Shown piece by piece: positions 44,562 through 54,134 of a stretch of 64,000 bases of DNA. Every line of letters starts with the position of its first letter. Position 1 is the stretch's first letter. The DNA comes from Actinomycetota bacterium (GTDB lineage: Bacteria > Actinomycetota > Acidimicrobiia > Acidimicrobiales > Ilumatobacteraceae): assembly GCA_016700055.1 (NCBI GenBank), contig CP064997.1, forward strand, positions 2,356,001 to 2,420,000. Direction: 5' to 3'. The translations under genes were made by a program, and so were the position numbers. The notes under the pieces are model-generated. The model was not told the origin of the DNA, did not search any database, and worked only from the letters and a program-made list of their open reading frames with translations.

Positions 44562-45868
44562 GCAGATGTCTCCTCGTCGGTCGAGTCGGCCGCGTCGGTG
44601 CCGGAGTCGGCGCCGCGCTTGCCGAAATGGGGCATGTCGGTGGTGATGCCGGGAATGTCGCGCCCGGGCAGCAGGCTGTGCCAGTAGAACCACTGGAACA
44701 TCAGCTTGCCGAGATGGTTGAGCCGGCTCTCCTTCAGCAAGGGCAGACCGACCGGGCCGGGGAAGTGGCCGGGCAGCGGCTCGGTGTCGTAGTTGAAGTC
44801 GATCAGCAGCGCCTTCGAGAACCCTGTCTCGACGAAGCAGTTCGCATGCCCGTCGTAGCTGGCGTCGAGGTCGTCGCCCTCGAGGAAGGCGATCAAATTC
44901 TCTGTCAGGACGTCACCCTCGAAATGGGTGACCGAGCCGGCCTTCGACGCCGGGACGTCGGTGGCGTCGCCGATGGCGAAGATGTTCTCCTTCACCTTCG
45001 ACTGCAGTGTCGACGGGTCGGTGCGCACGAAGCCGAGCTCGTCGCCGAGCCCCGGTGAGCGGCTGACGAACTCGGCGCCGCTGTGCAGGGGTACGACCGC
45101 GGCGAGGTCGAACTCCACCTCGCGCCCGTCGTAGCCGACGAGCTTGCCGCCCCGTGCGGGGCTGGCGTCTTCGTTCGTCGCGTACTCGACCTGGCCGGTG
45201 TTGAACTCGGTGACGAGCTCGATGCCCTTCTCGGCGAGCAGGCCCTGCAACGTGCGTGAGGCGACCGGCTTGGTGAACGCTGCATCGAGCGGTGTCACGT
45301 AGGTGATCTGCACCCGGTCACGCATCTCGCGCTGATGGAAGTACCAGTCGGCGAGGAAGCAGAACTCGAGCGGGGCGACGGGGCACTTGACCGGCAGGTC
45401 GACCATGTTCACCACCAGCCGGCCCCCGTCGAACGATTCGAGCGCCTGCTCGAGCGCGGTCGCACCCGGCAGGTCGTAGAACGTGAACGCACTGGTACCC
45501 CAACCGGGGCCGGTGAGCCCTTCGGTCTCCTCGGGCACGAGGCGCGATCCGGTGGCGATCACCAGCACGTCGTACGGCAGCTCGTGGTTGCCTTCGAGCA
45601 CGACGGTGTCGGTCTCGATGTCCACGCGCTCGATGGGCTTTTCGATGTACACGATGCCCTTCGCGAGCTGGCGCTCACGAGATCGCACGATGTCTTCGGG
45701 CTGGCTCAGCCCGAACGGCACGAACAGCAGACCGGGTTGGTAGACGTGGTCTCCGTCCTGATCGACGACGGTGATCGACACGTCGTCGTGCTTGAAGTGC
45801 CGCTGCAGCCGGTTCGCGGTCAGCGTCCCGCCGGTGCCACCGCCCAGGATGACGATGCGCTTCAGCAT
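44558..45868 (-). CDS. Sulfide:quinone oxidoreductase-like flavoprotein
   Basis: 436-residue pyridine-nucleotide-disulfide-type FAD enzyme. GGGTGGTLTANRL binds FAD at the N-terminus, LVIATGSR and the later NIFAIGDATD complete the flavin site. Cysteine motifs VKCPVAPLEFC (near 160) and HANCFVETG (near 340) fit the two active-site cysteines of SQR. A third cysteine present in many SQRs near residue 128 is not seen. The C-terminal PHFGK end and hydrophobic LGKLMFQWFYWHSLLPG helix suggest membrane attachment. It oxidises sulfide to persulfide or polysulfide, passing electrons to quinone. It is first in the SQR-TusE-DsrE2 operon and is divergent from the DUF35 gene. Confidence 0.83.
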   Translation of the reverse strand: MLKRIVILGGGTGGTLTANRLQRHFKHDDVSITVVDQDGDHVYQPGLLFVPFGLSQPEDIVRSRERQLAKGIVYIEKPIERVDIETDTVVLEGNHELPYDVLVIATGSRLVPEETEGLTGPGWGTSAFTFYDLPGATALEQALESFDGGRLVVNMVDLPVKCPVAPLEFCFLADWYFHQREMRDRVQITYVTPLDAAFTKPVASRTLQGLLAEKGIELVTEFNTGQVEYATNEDASPARGGKLVGYDGREVEFDLAAVVPLHSGAEFVSRSPGLGDELGFVRTDPSTLQSKVKENIFAIGDATDVPASKAGSVTHFEGDVLTENLIAFLEGDDLDASYDGHANCFVETGFSKALLIDFNYDTEPLPGHFPGPVGLPLLKESRLNHLGKLMFQWFYWHSLLPGRDIPGITTDMPHFGKRGADSGTDAADSTDEETSA

Positions 45869-45906
45869 GTGGCCCTCGCTTTCTTCGTCCCATCCTCGCT
45901 GCCCGA

Positions 45907-45920
45907 TACCCCCATGGGTA
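45907..45920. promoter_or_regulatory. CsoR/CstR-like operator candidate upstream of SQR
   Basis: TACCC-CCAT-GGGTA, a G/C tract flanked by TA on both sides, followed by AGGGT. CsoR-family regulators, including persulfide-sensing CstR, recognise such A/T-flanked C-G runs. It lies 38 bases upstream of the SQR start and could give sulfide-dependent control. No CsoR-type gene is in the window. The call is tentative. Confidence 0.35.
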
Positions 45921-45989
45921 GGGTCCTACGTCCTGGCGGGGCGGACCGCTTGGCCCGGCCCTTCTCGGCGCCGTCGGCCGGCCGTCTAC

Positions 45990-46006
45990 TCTGACGGTGT
46001 GTCAGA
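45990..46006. promoter_or_regulatory. TetR-type operator, box 8 (overlaps a start codon)
   Basis: TCTGACG-GTG-TGTCAGA, one mismatch. The spacer GTG and following bases overlap the first codons of the DUF35 gene (GTG 45999). Binding would sit on the translation start, which fits a leaderless promoter, or the true start may lie slightly downstream. Confidence 0.7.
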
Positions 46007-46475
46007 AACCGCGTCCCGAGTGCCTGCCGTCGAAGGCTGGTTCACCGTGCCCGCACCCGGAAGCGTTGAGCTGCCCGAGCTGATCGGGTGCCGATGCGGA
46101 GGCTGTGGCACGTACGTGTTCCCGCCCCGCGACGGTGGGTGCCCCAACCCCACGTGTGACAGCGAGGATCTGGAGCGGGTGCCGCTCTCCCGGCGTGGCA
46201 GGGTGTGGAGCTACACCGAGAACCAGTACGCGCCGCCGCCTCCGTACCGCGCGTCGGACCCGTTCGAGCCGTTCGCCCTCGCCGCCGTCGAGCTCGCGCA
46301 CGAGGGCCTGATCGTGCTCGGCCAGACGCCGAAGGGCGTGCTCGCGGGCGATTTGCACGTCGGGATGGAGATGCAGCTCGAGCTCGACGTGCTGTACCGC
46401 GAGGACGGTGTCGACCACCTGGTCTACGTCTGGGCCCCGGCTGCTCCGGCTGCTGCTGCGGGAGGGGCGAGCTGA
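45999..46475 (+). CDS. DUF35/OB-fold zinc-ribbon acyl-CoA-associated protein
   Basis: 158-residue protein with an N-terminal rubredoxin-like zinc ribbon, CRCGGCG and then CPNPTC, followed by an OB-fold (GRVWSYTENQYA, VELAHEGLIVLGQ, VGMEMQLELDVLY). DUF35 proteins bind acyl-CoA and pair with thiolase-fold enzymes, for example the Ltp2-ChsH2 aldolase of steroid side-chain removal. The next gene, a lipid-transfer-type thiolase, starts on the last base of this one's stop (TGATG), so a complex is likely. GTG 45999 is the longest start and lies within box 8; a later GTG near 46019 is possible. There is no ribosome-binding site for 45999. Confidence 0.78.
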   Translation: MSETASRVPAVEGWFTVPAPGSVELPELIGCRCGGCGTYVFPPRDGGCPNPTCDSEDLERVPLSRRGRVWSYTENQYAPPPPYRASDPFEPFALAAVELAHEGLIVLGQTPKGVLAGDLHVGMEMQLELDVLYREDGVDHLVYVWAPAAPAAAAGGAS

Positions 46476-47677
46476 TGGCCGACGACCGCGACCTCGTGAT
46501 CCTCGGCGTCGGGATGCACCCCTGGGGCAAGTGGGGACGCGACTTCACCGAGTACGGCGTGGTGGCCGCGCGGGCCGCGCTCGCCGACGCCGGGCTGGCC
46601 TGGACCGACGTGGAGTTCGTCGCCGGCGCCGACACCATCCGCAACGGCTACCCGGGGTTCATCGCCGGTTCGACGTTCGCGCAGAAGCTGGGTTGGAACG
46701 GCACCCCGGTCTCGTCCAGCTACGCGGCGTGCGCGAGCGGCGCGCAGGCCCTGCAATCGGCGCGGGCGAACATCCTCGCCGGCTTTGCCGACGTGGCGAT
46801 GGTGGTCGGCGCCGACACCACCCCGAAGGGCTTCTTCGCCCCCGTCGGCGGCGAGCGCAAGTCCGATCCCGACTGGCTCCGCTTCCACCTGCTCGGCGCC
46901 ACCAACCCGGTGTACTTCGCCCTCTTCGCCCGCCGCCGGATGGACCTCTATGGCGCGACGGCAGAGGACTTCGCGCAGGTGAAGGTGAAGAACTCGCGCC
47001 ACGGCCTGAACAACCCGAACGCGCGCTTCCGCAAGGAGTCCACCGTCGACGACGTGCTGAACAGCCCGGTGGTGTCCGACCCGCTGCGGCTGCTCGACAT
47101 CTGCGCCACCTCCGACGGCGCGGCCGCGTTGGTGGTGGCGAGCGCCGAGTACGCGAAGCGCCACCTCGGCTCGCTCGACGGCGTGCCCCGGGTGCGGGCG
47201 GTGTCGACCGTGACACCGTCGTACCCGCAGAGCATCCTCGAGCTGCCCGATTTCGCCACCGACTCGACGGCGGTGGTCGCCCCGTCCGAGCGCGGCTTCA
47301 AGGACTCGATCGCGTGGGCGGCCTACGAGCAGGCGGGCATCGGGCCCGACGACGTCGACGTCGCCGAGGTGTACGACCTGTCGACCGCGCTCGAGCTCGA
47401 CTGGTACGAGCACCTCGGGCTCTGCCCGCGGGGCGAGGCCGAGGGCCTGCTGCGCAGCGGTGCGACGACGCTCGGCGGCCGCATCCCGGTGAACCCCTCC
47501 GGCGGGCTCGCGTGCTTCGGCGAGGCGATCCCCGCCCAGGCCATCGCACAGGTGTGTGAGCTGACCTGGCAGCTGCGCGGCCAGGCGGCAGGCCGTCAGG
47601 TGGAAGGCGCCCGGGCCGGCATCACCGCGAACCAGGGCCTCTTCGGCCACGGCTCCTCGGTGATCGTCACGCGCTAG
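46475..47677 (+). CDS. Lipid-transfer-protein-type thiolase (SCP-x/Ltp-like)
   Basis: 400-residue thiolase-fold enzyme. A cysteine follows SSYAACASGAQALQ near residue 91 at the nucleophile position; VVGADTTPKGFF and a late GGLACFGEAIPAQA segment replace the GHP loop of degradative thiolases, typical of Ltp/SCP-x-type proteins that do retro-aldol or unusual thiolysis. The C-terminal ITANQGLFGHGSSVIV is well kept. It overlaps the DUF35 gene by one base, with GGGAGGGG ahead of the ATG. I infer a two-subunit DUF35-thiolase for cleaving a branched or ring-bearing acyl-CoA. It is under box 8 control. Confidence 0.82.
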   Translation: MADDRDLVILGVGMHPWGKWGRDFTEYGVVAARAALADAGLAWTDVEFVAGADTIRNGYPGFIAGSTFAQKLGWNGTPVSSSYAACASGAQALQSARANILAGFADVAMVVGADTTPKGFFAPVGGERKSDPDWLRFHLLGATNPVYFALFARRRMDLYGATAEDFAQVKVKNSRHGLNNPNARFRKESTVDDVLNSPVVSDPLRLLDICATSDGAAALVVASAEYAKRHLGSLDGVPRVRAVSTVTPSYPQSILELPDFATDSTAVVAPSERGFKDSIAWAAYEQAGIGPDDVDVAEVYDLSTALELDWYEHLGLCPRGEAEGLLRSGATTLGGRIPVNPSGGLACFGEAIPAQAIAQVCELTWQLRGQAAGRQVEGARAGITANQGLFGHGSSVIVTR

Positions 47678-47689
47678 CCCACCTTCGCG

Positions 47690-47736
47690 TTCTCGGTCGA
47701 TCTAGTGACGCATAGCGCGACGAATCCGACCGAGAA
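47690..47736. other. Inverted repeat between thiolase genes
   Basis: Perfect 10-base arms TTCTCGGTCG (47690-47699) and CGACCGAGAA (47727-47736) around 27 bases, starting 12 bases after the thiolase stop and ending 25 bases before the FadA6-like start. There is no T-tract. It could be a weak transcript-end structure or a spaced operator. Confidence 0.5.
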
Positions 47737-47761
47737 TCGGAGGCGGGGTAGCGTGGCCGGC

Positions 47762-48910
47762 ATGCCCGAGGCCTACATCATCGACGCTGTCCGCGCCCCG
47801 GTCGGCAGGCGCGGTGGCGCGCTGTCCGGCGTGCACCCCGCGGATCTCGGCGGGCACAGCATCGCCGCCTTGATGGAGCGCACCGGGGTCGACCCCGGCG
47901 CCGTCGACGACGTGGTGTTCGGCAACGTCGACTCGATCGGCCCCCAGGCGGGCTGCATCGCCCGCACCTGCTGGCTCGCCGCCGGGCTGCCCCAGCACGT
48001 GCCGGGGACGACGATCGACCGCCAGTGCGGCTCGTCGCAGCAGGCCGTGCACTTCGCGGCCCAGGCGGTGATGAGCGCCACGATGGACCTCGTCGTCGCC
48101 GGCGGCGTGCAGAACATGTCGATGATCCCGATCTCGTCGGCGATGACCGCCGGCCAGGCGCTCGGTTTCGACGACCCGTTCACCGGCTCGCAGGGCTGGG
48201 TCGGCCGCTACGGCGCCGACGAGGTCAGCCAGTTCGTCGGCGCCGAGATGATGGTCAGCCACTGGGACATCAGCCGTGAGGAGATGGAGGAGTTCGCCGT
48301 CGAGTCCCACCTGCGCGCGATCCGCGCGAGGCAGGAGGGCCGCTTCGAGGCCGAGATCGCCCCGCTGAACGGCCTGGCCCACGACGAGGGCCCCCGGGAG
48401 CCGAACTGGGAGAAGATCCGCTCGCTGCCGACGCTCACCGAGACCGGACGGATCACGGCGGCGTGCGCCAGCCAGATCTCCGACGGCTCGGCGGCGATCC
48501 TCGTCGCCGGGGAGCAGGCGGTGAAAGACCACGGGCTCACGCCCCGCGCCCGGATCCACCACATCAGCGTGCTGGCCGACGACCCGATCATGATGCTCTC
48601 GGCGCCGATCCCCGCCACCAGGCGAGCGCTCGCGAAGACGGGCTTGACGATCGACGACATCGACCTCGTCGAGATCAACGAGGCCTTTGCACCGGTCGTG
48701 CTCGCGTGGATGAAGGAGACCGGCTTCGACCACGCCAAGGTGAACGTGAACGGCGGCGCGATCGCCCTCGGCCACCCGCTCGGCGCGACCGGCGCCCGCT
48801 TGATGACCACGCTGCTGCACGAGCTCGAGCGCACCGGCGGCCGCTACGGGCTGCAGACGATGTGCGAGGGCGGCGGACAGGCCAACGTGACCATCATCGA
48901 GCGGCTGTAA
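47762..48910 (+). CDS. Acetyl-CoA acetyltransferase, FadA6-like (steroid C/D-ring thiolase candidate)
   Basis: 382-residue degradative thiolase. The nucleophile cysteine is in TIDRQCGSSQQA near residue 90; the C-terminal VNVNGGAIALGHPLGATGAR carries the GHP histidine, and TMCEGGGQAN the second cysteine. Long segments (AYIIDAVRAPVGRRGGAL, ISSAMTAGQALGF, EMEEFAVESH, IDDIDLVEINEAFAPV) strongly recall mycobacterial FadA6, which thiolyses a ring-opened intermediate late in steroid C/D-ring breakdown. That is recalled similarity. ATG 47762 is used; an upstream frame reaches 47705 through the hairpin. It follows the DUF35-thiolase pair after 84 bases and lacks its own TetR-type box, so it may be read from box 8. 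Confidence 0.85.
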   Translation: MPEAYIIDAVRAPVGRRGGALSGVHPADLGGHSIAALMERTGVDPGAVDDVVFGNVDSIGPQAGCIARTCWLAAGLPQHVPGTTIDRQCGSSQQAVHFAAQAVMSATMDLVVAGGVQNMSMIPISSAMTAGQALGFDDPFTGSQGWVGRYGADEVSQFVGAEMMVSHWDISREEMEEFAVESHLRAIRARQEGRFEAEIAPLNGLAHDEGPREPNWEKIRSLPTLTETGRITAACASQISDGSAAILVAGEQAVKDHGLTPRARIHHISVLADDPIMMLSAPIPATRRALAKTGLTIDDIDLVEINEAFAPVVLAWMKETGFDHAKVNVNGGAIALGHPLGATGARLMTTLLHELERTGGRYGLQTMCEGGGQANVTIIERL

Positions 48911-48942
48911 GCGGCGCTCCGGCGAGGGAGAGCGAGCCGCCC

Positions 48943-49596
48943 GTGACGAGACCGCTCCGGCGAGTGCTCGTGATGGGTGCCGGCGGGCACGCCCGCGTGT
49001 GCATCGAGGCGCTGGAGGACGACCCCGACAACCGTGTCCTCGGATGCATCAGCCGGGAGGGGGCGAGCGAGGGACGAGCGTCGCCGATCGTCGGCTCCGA
49101 CGCCGATCTCGAACGTGTGGCCGCGAAGCTGCGGGCGACGCACGTGTTCGTGGCCATCGGTGACAACCACCGCCGGGCGATGCTCACCGAACGCTGCACC
49201 GACGCCGGTCTGCGGCTGGTGAGCGCGATCAGCCGCTTCGCTCACGTGTCACCTACGGCAGAGATCGGCGGGGGAGTGGCCTTGCTGCCCGGCTCGCTCG
49301 TGAACGCCGCCGCGGTCGTCCACGACGGCGTGGTGCTCAACACGAACGCCGCCATCGACCACGACTGCGTGGTCGGCGCGTTCTCCCACCTGGCCCCGGC
49401 CGCGACCATCGCCGGCGAGGTGACCGTCGGGCGTGAGGTGCTCATCGGGATCGGCGCGAAGGTGATCCCCGGCGTAAGCATCGGCGACCGGGCGGTGATC
49501 GGCGCGGGCTCGGTGGTGGTGCACGACGTGCCCTCCGGGATGACCGTCGTCGGCACCCCTGCTCGCCCGATCAAGCGCTCCGCGCGCCGGGCGTGA
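48943..49596 (+). CDS. PglD/NeuD-type left-handed beta-helix acyltransferase
   Basis: 217-residue sugar O- or N-acyltransferase. The N-terminal Rossmann part (VLVMGAGGHARVCIEALEDD) binds a nucleotide sugar, and the C-terminal two thirds carry hexapeptide repeats (VSPTAEIGGG, VVLNTNAAIDHDC, VTVGREVLIGIGAKVIPGVS, PARPIKR end) of a beta-helix with acetyl-CoA between subunits. The histidine in HDC fits the catalytic residue. It modifies an amino or hydroxyl group of a surface-glycan sugar. The start is GTG 48943, with a G-rich stretch about 12 bases upstream. Only a GalE-like epimerase and a phosphatase-like gene nearby support a glycan role. Confidence 0.8.
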   Translation: MTRPLRRVLVMGAGGHARVCIEALEDDPDNRVLGCISREGASEGRASPIVGSDADLERVAAKLRATHVFVAIGDNHRRAMLTERCTDAGLRLVSAISRFAHVSPTAEIGGGVALLPGSLVNAAAVVHDGVVLNTNAAIDHDCVVGAFSHLAPAATIAGEVTVGREVLIGIGAKVIPGVSIGDRAVIGAGSVVVHDVPSGMTVVGTPARPIKRSARRA

Positions 49597-49600
49597 GCGA

Positions 49601-50161
49601 TCAGGCGAGAGTGCGCGCGAGCCGGGCGGTGAGGTCGTCGATCTCGGCGATCGTCGCCTCCCAGGTCGGGCGGGTGTGCCCGGTGGGGTCGGCGATCTCC
49701 GGGACCGCGCTCGCCAGGTAGGCCCTTCCCGCCGGGCGCCGCGCGTTGATCCGCTCCAGCCAGGGCCCGATCGGCGCCCCCTGCAGCGGCGTGGTCAGCT
49801 CGGCCTCCCTGACCAGCTCGGGCAGCGTGAACGTCTTCGCGAAGCCACCGTGGTCGGCCGCGATGCGCACGACGTGGTCGCGCTCGGCCACCACGACGAG
49901 ATCGGCACGCTCCACGTCGCCGCCGGTGACGCGTCTGCTGCTGTGCCCGCCGACGTCGATGCCGCGCTCCGCCAGCAGGGTGACGGTGGGTGCCGTCGGT
50001 GGCATCCCGTCGTCGTGGAACCCCGCCGTGGCGATGTCGGCATCGACGCCGAGCTCGCTCAGGTGCAGATGCAACAAGGCGCGGATGATCACCGATCGGG
50101 TCCGGTTGTGCGAGCAGAGGACGAGGATCGACAGTGGTCCACGTCCCTCGTCAGCGGGCAC
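49601..50161 (-). CDS. Low-molecular-weight protein tyrosine phosphatase-like protein
   Basis: 186-residue protein with the phosphatase loop CSHNRTR (CX5R) at residues 16-22, downstream of an ILVL strand, and a C-terminal DP motif (EIADPTGHTR) supplying the acid aspartate. The loop diverges from the usual VCxGNICRS, so arsenate reductase or another phospho-ester substrate remains possible. LMW phosphatases often act on tyrosine kinases of capsule export. The GTG start at 50161 overlaps the 3' end of the upstream epimerase gene by 11 bases, so they are co-transcribed. It converges with the acyltransferase gene, 4 bases apart. Confidence 0.75.
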   Translation of the reverse strand: MPADEGRGPLSILVLCSHNRTRSVIIRALLHLHLSELGVDADIATAGFHDDGMPPTAPTVTLLAERGIDVGGHSSRRVTGGDVERADLVVVAERDHVVRIAADHGGFAKTFTLPELVREAELTTPLQGAPIGPWLERINARRPAGRAYLASAVPEIADPTGHTRPTWEATIAEIDDLTARLARTLA

Positions 50162-51089
50162 GGCTTGCTCCGCGCATCCAGTCGACGGTCGCCTCCAAGC
50201 CGGCGGCGAACGGCGTCGGGTCGATCCCGGGAAAGTGCGCCAGCAGCCGCCGCGAGTCGGCCTGGGTGTGCGCCACGTCTCCGGCGCGCACCTCGCTGTG
50301 GTGCCGTTCCAGGGGGTGACCGAGGATCCGCTCCAGCTCGGCGATCACTTCGAGCAGGGTCACCCGGCTGCCGTAGGCTAGGTTCATCGGCTGGAGGTCG
50401 CTCACCCGGCGGCCGATGGCGTCGCAGATCACCGCGCCCAAGGTGTCGACGTAGGTGAAGTCCCGGCTCTGGGTGCCGTCGCCGTGCACCGGCAGCGCCG
50501 ACCCGCGCAGCGCAGCGTCGACGAAGGCGGGGATGACCGCGGCGTATGCGTGACCGGCGGGCTGGGCGGGCCCGAACACGTTGAAGAAGCGGAACGCGAG
50601 GACGGGCAGGCCGTAGGTGCGCCCCCACGCAAGGGTGTAGGCCTCCGTCGCGAGCTTGCTCGCCGCGTACGGCGACACCGGCTGGGGAACGAGCCCCTCG
50701 TGCTTGGGCAGTTCGGGGTTGGCTCCGTACACGCTGGAGCTGCTGGCGACGATCGTGTGCAGGCCGCCGTGGCGGCGCGCTGCTTCCAGCAAGAGGGCGG
50801 TGCCGTCGACGTTGGCCCGGTGCGTGGCGAGCGGGTTCGCGACGCTGCGCGGCACGCTGCCGAGCGCCGCGAGGTGCACCACCGCCCCCGCACCGGCCAG
50901 GCACCTGTCGAGCGCGGCGTCGTCGAGGATCGAGCCTTCGACGAAATCGACGTCGATGCCGGCGAGGTTGGCGAGGTTGCCGGTGGAGAGGTCGTCGAGG
51001 ACGACGACGTCGTCGGTGCCGGCGGCGCGCAGCTGACGGCACAGGTTCGACCCGATGAACCCGGCCCCTCCGGTGACGACGACGCGCAT
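50151..51089 (-). CDS. NAD-dependent sugar-nucleotide epimerase/dehydratase (GalE-like)
   Basis: 312-residue extended SDR: VTGGAGFIGSNL near the N-terminus binds NAD, ASSSSVYG supplies the catalytic serine and PYAASK the tyrosine-lysine pair. FRFFNVFGPAQ and the RDFTYVDT segment are typical of UDP-glucose 4-epimerase-like enzymes. It likely makes a UDP-galactose-type or related sugar for cell-surface glycan. ATG 51089 has GGGAGGA six bases upstream, so I use it over an earlier start. It is first of two genes on the minus strand and divergent from the deacylase gene. Confidence 0.83.
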   Translation of the reverse strand: MRVVVTGGAGFIGSNLCRQLRAAGTDDVVVLDDLSTGNLANLAGIDVDFVEGSILDDAALDRCLAGAGAVVHLAALGSVPRSVANPLATHRANVDGTALLLEAARRHGGLHTIVASSSSVYGANPELPKHEGLVPQPVSPYAASKLATEAYTLAWGRTYGLPVLAFRFFNVFGPAQPAGHAYAAVIPAFVDAALRGSALPVHGDGTQSRDFTYVDTLGAVICDAIGRRVSDLQPMNLAYGSRVTLLEVIAELERILGHPLERHHSEVRAGDVAHTQADSRRLLAHFPGIDPTPFAAGLEATVDWMRGASRAR

Positions 51090-51173
51090 CGGTTCCTCCC
51101 ACCCTCTCCGCACGTGCAACGGTGCTGCCCCGAGAGTACGCGCCGGCCGGACGCCGTGCCCGAAGGGCTGTTA

Positions 51174-51192
51174 GGTTCGACTTCGGTCGACC
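51174..51192 (+). other. UUCG-type hairpin in a leader
   Basis: TCGAC-TTCG-GTCGA plus two outer GC pairs with one bulge forms a small stem with a C(UUCG)G tetraloop if transcribed, ending 17 bases before the ATG at 51210. It may stabilise the 5' leader. Evidence is only the sequence symmetry. Confidence 0.35.
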
Positions 51193-51209
51193 GGCAGGGG
51201 GTGCAGGAG

Positions 51210-52952
<1,743 letters not shown>

Positions 52953-52988
52953 GCCGCCTCAGGCCCGCCACGCGGGTGACCTTGGACC

Positions 52989-54134
52989 GTGGCGGGGTCG
53001 GCACGACCGAGCGAGAGTGACGGGGTGGACGCGCCCTCCACGGTCCCGACGAGGTACTGGCACCTCCTCGACGACGGCCGGGTGCAGTGCGACGTCTGCC
53101 CGAGGGCCTGCAAGCTGCACGAGGGTCAGCGTGGCCTGTGCTTCGTCCGTGCCCGGGAGAGCGACCAGGTGGTGCTCACCACGTACGGCCGCTCCAGCGG
53201 GTTCTGCGTCGACCCCATCGAGAAGAAGCCGCTCAACCACTTCCTGCCCGGCTCTTCGGTGCTGTCGTTCGGCACCGCGGGCTGCAACCTGGCGTGCCGC
53301 TACTGCCAGAACTGGGACATCTCGAAGAGCCGGCAGACCGACACCCTCGCCGACGCGGCGTCACCGGAGCAGATCGCCGGCGCGGCGAGAGAGTTCGGGT
53401 GCGCGAGCGTGGCCTTCACCTACAACGACCCGATCGTCTTCCTCGAGTACGCGGTCGACGTCGCTCGCGCCTGCCAGGACGAGGGGCTGCGCACGGTCGC
53501 CGTCACCAACGGGTACATCTGCGACGAGCCGCGACGCGAGCTGTTCGAGGTGATGGACGCGGCAAACGTCGACCTGAAGGCGTTCACCGAGGAGTTCTAC
53601 GTACGCACGACAGGCGCGCATCTGCAACCCGTGCTCGAGACACTCGAGTACCTGGTGCACGAGACCGGCACCTGGGTGGAGATCACCACCCTCGTCATCC
53701 CCGGCCACAACGACGGCGATGCCGAGTTGCACGCGCTGACGTCGTGGATCCACGACCGTCTCGGCACACAAGTCCCCCTGCACTTCAGCGCCTACCACCC
53801 CGACTGGAAGATGCGCGACGTCCCGCCGACGCCGCCGAGCACGCTCACCCGCGCCCGCTCGATCGCGATCGGCAACGGGTTGCGCTACGTCTACACCGGC
53901 AACGTGCACGACCTGCCCGGCGGCAGCACGGTGTGCCCCGGCTGCGGGGTGACCGTCGTCGAGCGTGACTGGTACCTGATGAAGAAGTACCTGCTCGACG
54001 GCGGCGGTGCGTGCCGGGTGTGCGGCGCCGTGGTGCCGGGCGTGTTCGACGGGCCACCTGGTGAGTGGGGCCCGCGTCGCAAGCCGGTGCGCCTCGCGCA
54101 AGGCCCGCTGCCGGTGATCGGGGTCGCACCGTGA
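52989..54134 (+). CDS. amrS: AmmeMemoRadiSam system radical SAM enzyme
   Basis: 381-residue radical SAM protein. CDVCPRACKL near the N-terminus and GLCFVRAR, then CNLACRYCQNWD (CxxxCxxC) bind the S-adenosylmethionine [4Fe-4S] cluster; C-terminal CPGCG and CRVCG pairs fit a zinc or auxiliary cluster ribbon. The KKPLNHFLPGSS and HFSAYHPDWKM segments match the AmrS family. The chemistry is unknown. GTG 52989 is the first start; GTG 53025 is a good alternative, since similarity begins near RYWHLLDDG. The GTG of the MEMO1-like gene overlaps its stop (GTGA), and AMMECR1 follows, completing the conserved trio. Confidence 0.88.
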   Translation: MAGSARPSESDGVDAPSTVPTRYWHLLDDGRVQCDVCPRACKLHEGQRGLCFVRARESDQVVLTTYGRSSGFCVDPIEKKPLNHFLPGSSVLSFGTAGCNLACRYCQNWDISKSRQTDTLADAASPEQIAGAAREFGCASVAFTYNDPIVFLEYAVDVARACQDEGLRTVAVTNGYICDEPRRELFEVMDAANVDLKAFTEEFYVRTTGAHLQPVLETLEYLVHETGTWVEITTLVIPGHNDGDAELHALTSWIHDRLGTQVPLHFSAYHPDWKMRDVPPTPPSTLTRARSIAIGNGLRYVYTGNVHDLPGGSTVCPGCGVTVVERDWYLMKKYLLDGGGACRVCGAVVPGVFDGPPGEWGPRRKPVRLAQGPLPVIGVAP

